From contig CM063309.1 of assembly GCA_032173965.1 (NCBI GenBank), positions 2,055,564-2,119,563 on the forward strand: a DNA stretch of 64,000 bases, in the 5' to 3' direction. Numbering within the stretch: position 1 is the stretch's first letter; each line of letters begins with the position of its first letter. A program made the position numbers and the translations under genes. Source of the stretch: Sitta carolinensis (lineage: Eukaryota > Chordata > Aves > Passeriformes > Sittidae). Shown here one piece after another: positions 18,970-30,975 of this stretch. The notes beneath the pieces were generated by a model, which worked only from the letters and a program-made list of their open reading frames with translations, did no database searches and had not been told where the DNA came from.

Positions 18970-20290
18970 ATGAGCACTGTGGGATCAGCACAGCTCCAAA
19001 TCCCATGGGATCAGCACAGCCTAAATCTATGGGATCAGACAGCTCCAAATCCCATGGGATCAGCACAGCCAGATCCATGGATCAGCACAGCCCAAATCCC
19101 ATGGGATCAACACAGCTCCAAATCCCATGGGATCAGCACAGCTCCAGATCCCATGGATCAGCACAGCTCAATCATGGATCAGCACAGCCCTAAATCCTAT
19201 GGGATCAGCACAGCTCCAAATCCATGGTCAGCACAGCTCCAAAATCCCATGGGATCAGCACAGCTCCAAATCCCATGGGATCAGCACAGCCCCAAATCCC
19301 ATGGGATCAGCACAGCCTAACCCATGGGAAACAGCACAGCTCCAATCCATGGGATCAGCACAGCCCTAAATCCTATGGGATCAGCACAGCTCCAAATCCC
19401 ATGGGATCAGCACAGCTCCAGATCCCATGGGATCAGCACAGCCCAAATCCCATGGGATCAACACAGCTCCAAATCCATGGGATCAGCACAGCTCCAGATC
19501 CCATGGGATCAGCACAGCTCCAAATCCCATGGGATCAGCACAGCCCTAAATCCTATGGGATCAGCACAGCTCCAAATCCCATGGGATCAGCACAGCTCCA
19601 GATCCCATGGGATCAGCACAGCTCCAGATCCCATGGGATCAGCACAGCCGCAAATCCCATGGGATCAGCACAGCTCCAAATCCCATGGGATCAGCACAGC
19701 TCCAGATCCCATGGGATCAGCACAGCCCCAAATCCCATGGGATCAGCACAGCTCCAAATCCCATGGGATCAGCACAGCCCTAAATCCTATGGGATCAGCA
19801 CAGCTCCAAATCCCATGGGATCAGCACAGCTCCAGATCCCATGGGATCAGCACAGCCTAAACCATGGGATCAGCACAGCCCAAATCCATGGGTCAGCACA
19901 GCCCTAACCATGGGATCAGCACAGCTCCAAATCCATGGGATCAGCACAGCCCTAAATCCCATGGGATCAGCACAGCTCCAAATCCATGGGATCAGCAAGC
20001 CCTAACCTGGGATCAGCACAGCTCCAAATCCCATGGGATCAGCACAGCTCCAAATCCATGGGATCAGCACAGCCCCAAATCCTATAGGACCCCCACAGCC
20101 CTAAATCCCATGGGATCACCAAAGCCTGAAATCCCCTGGGATCAGCACAGCCCTACATCCCACGGGATCCCCACAGCCCCAAATCCCATGGGATCAGCAC
20201 AGCCCCGAACCCCCTGGCATCACCACGACCCCAAAACCATCACAGCCCCAAACCCCCTGGGACCCCCACAGCCCCAATCCCTGGGCTGGG
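18970..20290. repeat. 26-bp minisatellite 'atgggatcagcacagctcca'
   Basis: About fifty copies with alternating 'ctccaaatccc', 'ctccagatccc' and 'cctaaatccta' subtypes that recur in blocks, which indicates higher-order expansion. Confidence 0.97.
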
Positions 20291-20299
20291 ACCCCCACC

Positions 20300-21330
20300 C
20301 TTCCTCTCAAAGGATCCACAATTAAAACCCTCAAACCTGGAAACCTTCCCTGGTTTTTCCCCTAAATCCTCAACACCAGCTCTGTTCCAAACCCCCTTTC
20401 ACCCCCGGATTTCTTCTTCCACACCCAACTCGGGGGACTCAGAGCTGCAAAACCTTCTTCCCATTTCCACCTTTCTCCACCAAACAAAAAAACAAAAAAA
20501 ACAAACAAAAAAAAAATTAAATTAAAAAATATAAATTCTCCTGCCCTGGAGCAGAAATTTCTGCAGGCTGCCAAGCTGGGAATCTGCAGAAAATCCAGAG
20601 TTTCCTCAGAGGGGACCCCAAAAACCCCTCCCAGGACGCCCACCCACGGTTCACGTTTCGTTGCCCGTTGATTTATCATCCCCGAGTTAATTATTGACCT
20701 CAGCCTTGCCTCGGTCAATATTTTCCTGCCCAGGTCAATAAATCTTGACGTTCACCTCCACAGAAGTCGATATCCCCTTATTGTTTATCTATTCCTTCTG
20801 TTGCTAATTTCGCTGAAAGCTTTTATTTATTCTTTTGGAGGATTTATTCTTTGCTGCTCCACGTGGGGCATCAGGGACACGAATTGGGGGTGATATCAAG
20901 GGGGGATTTTTAATTTTTTTTCCGTGATAAAAAGGGGAAATTTTCAATTTTTCTTGTGTGGTCCAGCCAGGCTTGGAGCTTGTGGGTAAATTTTGGGGAA
21001 GTTTCCTAAAATTTAGAGGGCATCAAGTGATGCTTTTTATATTTTTCAGATTTTGGGTTGGTTTAGGGTGTGGTTCTGCTTTTTTTTTTTAATTTTATTT
21101 TATTATTTTTCTGGGTTTTATATTAAGTGTTGGTGAGCTCTTCACAGGGCAGGGGGAGAAAAAAAAATTCCATCTCCAGCCTGGACAACCAATCCAAATT
21201 AGAGACCCAAGAACAAAACCAAGGGTGAGAATTAAAAACCCAGGAGGATGGAGCTCCATAACCTGAAATTAAAACTGCACAATTCACTCCAATTTGCTGA
21301 TAACTTATAAAATGAACTTATAAGTTTATA
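20300..21330. other. Non-repetitive region with a candidate enhancer
   Basis: No gene is seen. The block 20,640-20,900 is complex and holds clustered TTGACC/GGTCAA strings and TAATTATT. See the findings. Confidence 0.45.
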
Positions 21331-21334
21331 AAAT

Positions 21335-21790
21335 GCGAGACCTCGGGACCATTTGTGTATTTTTTTGTCCATTTTTTTGGTCCATTTTGTGACCATTTTG
21401 TGGCCATTTTTTGTCCATTTTTTGTCCATTTTTTGACCATTTTTTTGTCCATTCTGTGACCATTTTGTGACCATTTTGAGGTCAATTTTGTTACCATTTT
21501 GAGTCCATTCTGTGACCATTTTTTGGGTCCATTTTGTGCCCATTTTGTGCCCATTTTATGACCATTTTTTGTCCATTTTTTTTGTCCATTCTGTGACCAT
21601 TTTGTGACCATTTTTTTGCCCATTTTTTGTCCATTTCTTGACCATTCTGTGCCCATTTTCTGTCCATTCTGTGCCCATTTTCTGTCCATTCTGTGCCCAT
21701 TTTTTGTCCATTTCTTGACCATTCTGTGCCCATTTTTTGTCCATTCTGTGTCCATTCTGTGCCCATTTTGGGTTCATCTCAGCTGTGTGC
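21335..21790. repeat. 12-bp repeat 'cattttgtgac'/'cattttttgtc'
   Basis: T-rich array with units of 11-14 bp. It is followed by about 80 bp ('ttcatctcagctg' to 'ctcagcctccag') that recurs inverted near 25.3-25.4 kb. Confidence 0.92.
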
Positions 21791-21799
21791 CCACTGAGG

Positions 21800-22335
21800 G
21801 TTTCCAATAAACCCCAATTTCATCCTTCTGCTCTGCCTGCTCCAGCTCAGCCTCCAGCAAACATTTCCAGGGAGAGCTCTGGCTTCCAGCAGCTCCAGGA
21901 GCACCCAGGACCTTCCCAGGGTGGGAAAATCCCACCAGAAAAATCCAGAAAGAATCACACTGAGGGGTATAAATCAGATTTTTATAATTTTATACCATCC
22001 CCTGCAGGTGCCTGGGCTCTCCTGCATCCAGGCCATGGACACAGCTCCCAGCTGGTAAAAAAATTTGGGGATTTAAGCTGGGTGAACTCTCCTGTGGCTG
22101 TGAGATAAATCTCAAAATCCTCTTGGGATTTTCTCTCCAGGCTGCGTGAAAAAAAATCTTTATTTTTAGGGGTGTCTCCCCTTTTGCTTTACCCTCTTCT
22201 ATACATCCCTTAAATCACATTTTCTGTGGTTGGTGAGAGGAAGAGAAACCTCTTCACCCACGTTGGTGAAACCCAAAGAAAATCCCTCCTGCCAGCAAGG
22301 ATGGGCAGTGGAGAAATTATTGCAAAAATAATTGT
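21800..22335. other. Non-repetitive stretch, no gene seen
   Basis: Ordinary complex sequence without a convincing reading frame or splice structure. Confidence 0.4.
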
Positions 22336-22339
22336 TAGG

Positions 22340-23180
22340 AAATCAATGTCCTGCTGATTATTGTGACACAAATTCCTGGTGATTGTTGTGACACAAATTC
22401 CTGCTGATTATTGTGACACAAATTCCTGGTGATTATTGTGACACAAATTCCTGCTGATTATTGTGACACAAATTCCTGTGATTATTGTGACACAAATTCC
22501 TGGTGATTATTTTACACAAATTCCTGCTGATTATTGTGACACAAATTCCTGGTGATTATTGTGACACAAATTCCTGCTGATTATTGTGACACAAATTCCT
22601 GGTGATTATTTTTACACTAACAATGTCCTGGTGATTATTTTCACACAAATTCCTGGTGATTATTTTTACACAATGACCTGGTGATTATTTTTTTACACAA
22701 ATTCCTGGCGATTATTGTCACACAAACATTGTCCTGATGATTATTTTTACACCAACAATGCCCTGGTGATTATTTTTACACAAATTCCTGGTGATTATTG
22801 TGACACCAACAAATTCCTGGTGATTATTTTTTACACAAATTCCTGGTGATTATTGTGACACAAATTCCTGGTGATTATTGTGACACCAACAAATTCCTGG
22901 TGATTATTTTCACACAAATTCCTGGTGATTATTTTTACACAAACAATGTCCTGGTGATTATTTTTTACACAATGTCCTGGTGATTATTTTCACACAAATT
23001 CCTGGTGATTATTTTTACACAAATTCCTGGTGATTATTTGTGACACAAATTCCTGGTGATTATTTTTACACAAATTCCTGGTGATTATTTGACACAAATT
23101 CCTGTGATTATTTTGTACACAACAGTACCTGGCAATTATTGTCACACAAACATGTCCTGGGATTATCTTTACACACAACA
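22340..23180. repeat. 24-bp minisatellite 'attcctggtgattattgtga'
   Basis: About 35 copies containing 'cacaaattcctg', degenerating toward the right end. Confidence 0.95.
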
Positions 23181-23184
23181 ATTG

Positions 23185-23990
23185 CCTGGGTTATTTACAA
23201 ATTCTGTGGTTTATGTTTATTTACAATTATGATCCAATTCCCTGTTAGTTATTTACAATTATGATCCAATTCCCATCACCTGTGTCAGACAGTTCCATTC
23301 TACTCCAATCCAATCCCCAAATGCCAAAAAATGGGGTTAGGAAGAAAAAGGAAGAACAGGACAACACCCAAATCCTATCTTGCCCCCTAAACCCCTATGA
23401 TAAAAATCCCCAAAAAATTCCCTTTTCCACTCTCTAACTCCTACTATCAGGCTACCTAGAATTTTGTGATTTTTAATTCTTCGTTCACAGGTGATAATTT
23501 GTCAACCTCAAAGCCCCGGGGGGTCTCTGGCTGCATTCCAGGGTCTTTAAACCCTCCTGGCAGGAGCTGGGATCACCCAGGACTGTCAGACACAGCCCGG
23601 ATTCCCACAATTGGGGGGCTCAACCACCAAACCCCAACATCTGCAGCCCCTCGAAGCTCTGCCTGCCCCAGTTTGATCCCCGGCTTTCCCCCAGCCCTGC
23701 TAAATCAGAGCTCTGCATTCCAGGGTATAAATATCTGCCATTGTAGTGCTGAGGAATGCGAGCGTGTTGGAGTCTCTAAAATTAAAGAGCCGGCGCTGAG
23801 GCATCTCGGGTTACCAGAAACAAGACCCCATTGTGCTCCCGTCGGGGTGTGGGAAGGGGACTGGGAGCGTTTAGAAACCGCCGGGGTTAAACGCGAGGGG
23901 CGAGCGGGGTCTAATTGCAAAATTTGGAGGCGGCTCCGCAGTTAAAGGGCGGCTCTGGAGGGCAGCGAGCCCCCCGGGAGGATCCCCCGT
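23185..23990. other. Non-repetitive region, candidate regulatory island
   Basis: No gene is visible. Positions 23,700-23,960 are dense in complex sequence with TATAAATA, CATTGT and TAATTGCAAA strings. Confidence 0.4.
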
Positions 23991-24870
23991 GTTCCTGGGG
24001 GATTCTCTTATCGGGAGGGGATGTGCGTGTCCTGTCCTCTTCTTCATCCTCGGCACTCCACAGCTTTAAACCCAGGTTTAAATTAAGGGGAAGGGGCTGC
24101 AGCCCTGAGCTTGTCCCCATGCACAGTCCACACCAGCCCCGTGTTCCTGGGGGATTTCTTTATTCGGGAGGGGATGTGGGTGTCCTGTCCTCTTCTTCAT
24201 CCTCTTCCCTCCACAGCTTTAAACCCAGGTTTAAATTAAGGGGAAGGGGCTGCAACCCTGAGCTTGTCCCCATCCATACCCAGCCCCGTTTTCCAGGAGG
24301 ATTCTGTTATTTAGGAGGATGTGGGTGTCCTGTCCTCTTCTTCATCCTCTTCTCTCCAAAACTTTGATCTCAGGCTTAAATTAAGTCTGAGACTCAGGGG
24401 AAGGGGCTGCAACCCTGAGCTTGTCCCCATTCATACTCAGCCCCGTGTTCCTGGGGAATTCTGTTATTTAGGAGGATGTGGGTGTCCTGTCCTCTTCTCT
24501 CCAAGGCTTTGAGCCCAGGCTTAAGTTAAGCTTGAGATTTAAGGGCTGCCTGAGCCCAGCCCCGAGCTTGTCCCCATCCACAATCCACACGCAGCCCCGT
24601 TTTCCAGGAGGATTCTGTTATTTTGGGGGGATAAGAGTGTCCTGTCCTCTTCCCTCCAAAGCTTTGAGCCCAGGTTTAAATTAATATTGAGGCTCAGGGG
24701 CTGCCTGAGCCCAACGCTGAGCTTGTCCCCATCCACAATCCACACCCAGCCCCATTTTCCAGGGGGATCCTGTTATTTAGGAGGATGTGGGTGTCCTGTC
24801 CTCTTCCCTCCAAGCTTTGAGCCCAGGTTTAAATTAATATTGAGGCTCAGGGCTGCCTGAGCCCAGCCCC
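23985..24870. repeat. Tandem repeat of about 130-165 bp
   Basis: Six copies, each with 'ggatgtgggtgtcctgtcct', 'gcccaggtttaaatta' and 'gagcttgtccccatcca'. The right copies are shorter and lack some inner blocks. Confidence 0.92.
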
Positions 24871-24879
24871 GAGCGCGGC

Positions 24880-25290
24880 CCCAGCCCCGCGCTCGCTCCG
24901 CTCCGTTTCACCCGCGGCCGCCGTTTGCTGGGGCCACTGGTGCAGAGGAATTCCCAGGAATTCCTGGCCCCCTGGAAAAAAAAATAATAAAAAAAAAAAA
25001 AAATCCTTGGGAAAGGAATGGGAAACCTCGTGGAAGCTGCACAGATGAGGTTTGGGGTTTGTGTGGCACCGAATCCTCCAGGAGAATAAAACCTGCTTCC
25101 CACTCCAGGTGTGAATGTTTAATAAATAATCAATATTTAATGGGCTGGAAATAACGGGCAAGGGTGAGAAAGCAGACAGGATGAAAGGGGTAAATAAATA
25201 AAAAAAGAGAGAGGCAGATTCGCAGCTGTCTGCAGGTTTTGCCGGGCTGTTTTTATTTGGGATGTGATTCTTTGTGGAGGGGGTTGATGT
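24880..25290. other. Non-repetitive region, no gene seen
   Basis: Contains an A-rich tract near 24,977-25,003 and an AT-rich stretch. No coding structure is supported. Confidence 0.4.
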
Positions 25291-25565
25291 TTTCTGGAGG
25301 CTGAGCTGGAGCAGGAGGAGCAAAAAAGATGAAGTTGGGATTTATTAAAATTCCTCACCGGGCAGCACAAGAGCCTGGCTGGGCCACACCTGAGATGAAC
25401 CCAAAATGGGCACAAAAATGGGGCACGAAATGGACAAAAAATGGTCAAAAAATGGTCATAAAATGGACAAAAAGTGATCATAAAATGGACAAAAAATGGT
25501 CAAAAAATGGTCACAAAATGGGCAAAAAAATGGTCATGAAATGGTCGCAAAATGCACCTCAAAAT
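25290..25565. repeat. Inverted counterpart of 21,335-21,870
   Basis: The order 'ctggaggctgagctggagca', 'gatgaagttgggatttatt', 'acctgagatgaacccaaaat' and then '(aaaatggtcat)' units is the reverse complement of the 21.3-21.9 kb block. Confidence 0.85.
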
Positions 25566-26100
25566 TCTCCTTAAATTCCCCCCAAATTTCCCCTCAATTC
25601 CCCCCCACAAATTCGCCTCAAATTCCCCTCAAATTCCCTCAATTTCCCCCACAAATTCCTCTCAAATTCCCCTCAAATTCTCCTCAAATTCCCCAAATTT
25701 TCTTTAAATTCCCCTCAGAAAAAAATCTAGAAAAAACCCGGAAATAACCCAGAAAAAAGCCCAAAAAATAACCCAGAAAAAACCCAGAAAAAACAGGAAA
25801 AAAACCCAAACAAACAAACAAACACAACAACAACAACAACAACAACAACAACACAACAACAACAACAACAACAACAACAAATCAGGAAAAAAAATCAGAA
25901 AAAATAATTTAAAAATCATTAAAAAATCAGAAAAAATCAGAAAAAAATCAGAAAAAAATCAGGAAAAAATTCAGAAAAAATCAGAAAAAAAATCAGAAAA
26001 AACCCAGAAAAATCCCAGGAAAAAATCCAGAAAAAAACCCTGAAAAAAATCCCAGAAAAAAAATCAGAATAAAACCAAAACTCCCAGAATCCTGGGTAAA
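25565..26100. repeat. Low-complexity arrays: 'aaattcccctc', 'cccagaaaaaa', (AAC)n
   Basis: Three adjoining simple arrays; a nearly pure (AAC)n run lies at about 25,823-25,880. Confidence 0.92.
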
Positions 26101-26224
26101 TATGGAGCTGTTTCCTGTTGCAGTCACGGCGTCCCCTGAGCAATCAATTTATGGCCCTAAAGCTCCTCTAAGTGGATTTGGGCTCTCAGGAGAAATCTTC
26201 TCCTTTGTGCTGAGGCTGCTGCTG

Positions 26225-26920
26225 CTAAATTGGGATTTGGGGGTTTGGGGGATTTGGGGGAAATTGGGGGGAATTTGAGGGGAATTTGAGGGGAATTTGG
26301 GGGGAAATTGGGGGGAAATTCGGGGGATTTTGGGGGGAATTTGAAGTGAGTTTGAGGAAAATTTGAAGAGATTTGAGGGGAAATCGGGGGAATTTGTGGG
26401 AATTTGCAGGGAATTTGGGGGATTTGGGGAGAATTTGGGGCAATTTGTGGGAATTTGCAGGGAATTTAGGGGATTTGGGGAGAATTTGGGGGAAATTTGT
26501 GGGAATTTGCAGGGAATTTGGGGGGATTTGGGGAGAATTTGGGGGAATTTGTGGGAATTTGCAGGGAATTTGGGGGGATTTGGGGAGAATTTGGGGGAAA
26601 TTTTGGGGGGAAATTTGAGGGGAAATGGGGGAAATTGGGGGGGATTTGAGGGATTTTGAAGAGAATTTGAGGGGAATTTGAGGAGAAATTGGGGAGAATT
26701 TGAGGAGAATTTGTGGGAATTTGGGGAGAAATTGAGGGGAATTTGGGGGGAATTCGAGGGAATTTGAGGAGAAATTGAGGAGAAATTGGGGAGAATTTGA
26801 GAAGAATCTGAAGGGAATTTGAGGAGAATTTAAGGGAAATTTGAGGAGAATTTGCGGCCAAATTGAAGGGAATTTGAGGAGAATTTGAGGACAAATCGAG
26901 GGGAAAATTTGAGGGCAACT
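26225..26920. repeat. G-rich minisatellite 'gggaatttgaggggaatttg'
   Basis: Units of 12-20 bp with a longer sub-array (26,370-26,610) in which a block with 'gtgggaatttgcagggaatt' of about 60 bp repeats four times. Confidence 0.95.
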
Positions 26921-26924
26921 CCCT

Positions 26925-27350
26925 TTACAGCGACAAAGCGAGGGCAGCTGAGTCAGGCTCCTCTCCCCACGAGCAGGAGATGAATTAAATTAAATTAAAT
27001 TTACGCGGAAAAAAAGGAGGGAACCCGCGGCAGTGGGAGGGGGCTGCTCAACCCAGGGACCCTCCCCAGCCCCAGCCCCGGGCTGGAGCCGCTCCTGGAG
27101 TTTAATTTAAACACATCCAGATGTGGCTGCTCCACCTCGGTTCGTGCCCAGGGTGGGGGTCCCGGCACCCCCAGCACCCCCTGGACCCCCTGCGCCCCCT
27201 CCCCAGGGGTCTCTGGGAGGAGGGGGCTGTGCGCAGCTTGTCTCGGTTAAACCCGGTGTTAAACCCGGTGTTAAAATCAGATTTAAACCCGGGCTCGAGC
27301 CTTGTGCTCATCCCCCATCCCTGCTCGTTCACCGAGCGCAAACTCTGTGT
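26925..27350. other. Non-repetitive region, no gene seen
   Basis: A short run of 'ttaaacccggtg' copies lies at 27,246-27,292. The rest is GC-rich complex sequence without a supported exon. Confidence 0.4.
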
Positions 27351-27354
27351 AAAC

Positions 27355-27900
27355 AGCAGAGCCAATCCCCAGAGGAAATCTGCAATTCCTGCAGCCTGCG
27401 GGACTTTATTTCCCCCAAAAACCAGTCTTTATTTCCCAAATCCAGTCCCGGGATTGCCCCTTTTAGGAGAAAACGGCGAGGGGGAAAATTAATCGGCAGC
27501 TCCTTGTAATTTTATAGAGCGTTAATTAATAAATGTAGGGGAAAACTGCAATTCCTGCAGCCTGCAGGACTTTATTCCCCAAAACCTCATCCCAGGATTG
27601 TCCCTGTTAGGAGTGGTTTTGGATGCCCAAAATCCAGGGAGAAAGCAGCCAGGGGCAAATAAATCAGCAGCTTCTTGTAATTTATATAAACGTTAATTAA
27701 TAATTGCAGGGGAAATCTGCAATTCCTACAACCTGCAGGACTTTATTTCCCCAAAACCAATCTTTATTTCCCAAATCCAGTCCCGGGATTGCCCCTTTTA
27801 GGAGTGGTTTTAGTCTGATATTCCCCAAATCCGGGGAGAAAGCAACCAGGAGCAAAGAAATCGGCAGCTCCCTGTAATTTTATGTAACCTTAATAAATCA
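27355..27900. repeat. Tandem repeat of about 180 bp, three copies
   Basis: Each copy shows 'gcaattcctgcagcctgc', 'ggactttatttcccc', 'cgggattgcccctttta' and 'cggcagctccttgtaatttt'. Confidence 0.9.
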
Positions 27901-27904
27901 GATA

Positions 27905-28175
27905 AATGGAAATAGCTCGGGTCTGGTGGGGCATAAATCACCTCCCGCCCTGGCTTGGCGCTTTAAAATAATTTGTAGATTGATGGTTGTCAGGCTGAAA
28001 GAGGGAGCTGGGGGCCTGGGAAGATTTTTTTATGGTAATTTCTCCCCAGGCAGGGTCCCAGCTCCTCCTCCAGCCCCAGTTTGCCAGAAGGGGCTCGGAG
28101 GGGAACTGGGAGCAGGGGGAGAGGTTTGGGGGCAGAGCCCAGCGCTGCTGGGAGGGAAAAACAGAGGGAGATGGG
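27905..28175. other. Candidate regulatory island
   Basis: Complex sequence including 'ctttaaaataatttgtagat' and 'tgatggttgtcag' between two tandem arrays. No gene is seen. Confidence 0.35.
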
Positions 28176-28179
28176 AAAT

Positions 28180-29330
28180 GACAGCGGTGTGGGGTCAGAG
28201 CTCCCCAAAACTGCTGGGACATTGGGATTTGGAGAGGAAAAACCAGTGGGAATGTAAATAATATCACCATGTGGGGTCAGAGCTCCCATAAACTGTTCTG
28301 GGGGACAGATGAGACGGAAAAACCAGTGGGGAATTGAATAAAACCAGTGTGGGGTCAGAGCCTTTCCCAAAACTGCTGGGACATTGGGATTTGGAGAGGA
28401 AAAACCAGTGGGGAAATTATAAAATCACCAATGTGGGGTCAGAGCTCCCAGTTTGTCTCGCCTGCTGGGAAGGGATTCAGAGAGAAAAACCAGTGGGAAT
28501 GTAAATAATCACCATGTGGGGTCAGAGCTCCCAAAATTGCTGGTTACGGATGGGATTAGAGACGAAAAACCAGTGGGGAATGTGAAATAACATCCAGTGT
28601 GGGGTCAGAGCTCCCCAAAACTGCTGGGACATTGGGATTTGGAGAGGAAAAACCAGTGGGGAATGTGAATAAAACATCAGTGTGGGGTCAGAGCTCCCCA
28701 AAACTGCTGGGACATTGGGATTTGGAGAGGAAAAACCAGTGGGGAATGTGAATAAACATCAGTGTGGGGTCAGAGCTCCCCAAAACTGCTGGGACATTGG
28801 GATTTGGAGAGGAAAAACCAGTGGGGAATGTGAAATAAAACAGTGTGGGGTCAGAGCTCCCCAAAACTGCTGGGACATTGAGATTTGGAGAGGAAAAACC
28901 AGTGGGGAATGTGAAATAAAACCAGTGTGGGGTCAGAGCTCCCAGTTTGTCCTCAGCACTGCTGGGACATTGGGATTTGGAGAGGAAAAACCAGTGGGAA
29001 ATATAAAATATCACCAATGTGGGGTCAGAGCTCCCAGTTTGTTCCCCTGGTTACTGGGAGGGATTCAGAGACGAAAAATCAGTGGGGAATGTGAAATAAC
29101 ATCAGTGTGGGGTCAGAGCTCCCCAAAACTGCTGGGACATTGGGATTTGGAGAGGAAAAACCAGTGGGAAATGTGAATAAAACCAGTGTGGGGTCAGAGC
29201 TCCCAAAACTGCTGGGACATTGGGATTTGGAGAGGAAAAACCAGTGGGGAATATAAAATATCACCAGTGTGGGGTCAGAGCTCCCAGTTTTCCCCCCGGT
29301 TTCTGGGAGGGATCTGGAGTTAAACCAGTG
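28180..29330. repeat. Minisatellite of about 83 bp, 'gtggggtcagagctcccca'
   Basis: About fourteen copies, each with 'aaactgctgggacattggga' and 'gaggaaaaaccagtgggg'; a variant carries 'agtttgtcc'. Confidence 0.95.
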
Positions 29331-29334
29331 GAAA

Positions 29335-29740
29335 ATGCACCACGGGATTTTCCCCTTTCCCAATCTTGGTCCATCTGCATATTGGGGGTTCAATTCCAAT
29401 TATCGTTTAATTAAACAAGGAAAGAACTCCAAATGGGGAATGGGGGTTTTGCATTTTTATAGTTTTGGTCTCTTTACTCACTGGGGGTTAAATTCCAGTT
29501 ATTGTTTAATTAAATAATTCATTTAAAATGGGGGATGGCATTTTCACATTTTTATAGTTTTGGTCCATCTGCTTATTGGGGGTTAAATTCCAATTATGAT
29601 TTAATTAAACAATTTCACACAGGGGTTGTAAAATGGGGGATGGGGTCACAGATTTTCCCAGTTTTATAATCTGGGTCCATTCCTATATTGGGGGTTAAAT
29701 TCCAATTATTATTTAATTAAACAATTCAAGTTCCTGCAGG
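29335..29740. mobile_element. Interspersed repeat family, copy B, partly tandem
   Basis: Four partial copies of about 110 bp with 'tttatagttttggtc', 'tattgggggttaaattc' and 'taattaaacaa', the same order as in copies A and C. Confidence 0.6.
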
Positions 29741-30215
29741 GGTGATGCCTCCCTTGGATGATTATTTTTTTTTTTTTTGTGGCTCCCCAAAACCAGAATC
29801 CAGAGGAAATGAAGGGAATAAAAAATTATTTCTATTTATTGAAGGGGTTTCAAACACATTTCAGGCAGATGAAGCCACACAGGGGCTTCAAAATGGATTA
29901 TTATTACTATTAAATGTTATTAAATATTATTAAATGTTATTAAATATTATTAAATATTATTAAATATTATTAATTTTTAAAATTTATAATAATAGACCAA
30001 AATTATAAAAATATGAAAACTCCACCACCCATTTTGAAGCCCCTGCTTGGCTTCATCTGCCTGCAATGTACCTGAAAAATGCATATAAATAATAAATAAA
30101 ATATAAATAAATCAAAAATAAATATAATTTTTTAAAATTCCCTTCATTTTTCTCGGGCTTTTGGTTTTGTGGCTTCATCTGTCTGAAATAAATGCCTTCA
30201 ATAAATAGAAATATA
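29740..30215. repeat. Inverted repeat with AT-rich loop
   Basis: The left arm (about 29,795-29,910) has 'aatgaagggaataaaaaatt' and 'ttcaggcagatgaagccaca'. The right arm (about 30,028-30,175) has the reverse complements, 'tggcttcatctgcctg' and 'aaaattcccttcattt'. A second partial copy follows to 30,205. Confidence 0.8.
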
Positions 30216-30975
30216 TATAAAAATAAATGAATATAAAAGTAAATAAATATAAAAATAATTGAATATGAAAATAAATGAATATGAAAATAAATGAATATGA
30301 AAATAAATAAATATGAAAAAAAAATAAATAAATATGAAAATAAATAAATATAAAAATAAATAAATATGAAAATAAATAAATATAAAAATAAATGAATATA
30401 AAATTAAATAAAAATAAAAATAAAAAAATATAAAAATAAATGAATATGAAAATAAATGAATATGAAAAGAAATAAATATGAAAATAAATGAATATAAAAA
30501 TAAATGAATATGAAAAGAAATAAATATGAAAATAATGAACATGAAAATAAATAAATATAAAAATAAATAAATATGAAAATAAATAAATATGAAAATAAAT
30601 AAATATAAAAATAAATAAATAAATATGGAAATAAATAAATATAAAAATAAATAAATATATAAATAAATAAATATAAAATAAATGAATATAAAAAGAAATA
30701 AATACAAAAAGAAATAAATATAAAATAAATAAATATAAAATTAAATAAAAATAAAAGAAATAAATATAAAAATAAATAAATATGAAAATAAATAAATATG
30801 AAAAGAAATAAATATGAAAATAAATAAATATAAAAATAAATAAATATAAAAATAAATAAATACGAAAATAAATAAATATGAAAATAAATAAATAAAAAAA
30901 TAAATAAATATGAAAATAAATAAATATTAAAAAATATGAACATAAATAAATATGAAAATAAATAAATCTAAATAA
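30215..30975. repeat. AT-rich array 'aaataaatatgaaaataaat'
   Basis: About 750 bp of TAAA-type units with 12-14 bp periodicity. The minus strand is open for hundreds of codons only because of composition. Confidence 0.97.

Noticed and set aside
22340..23180. Possible CRISPR-like regular repeat structure
   Set aside because: The units are directly tandem with no spacers, and the context is a vertebrate genome.
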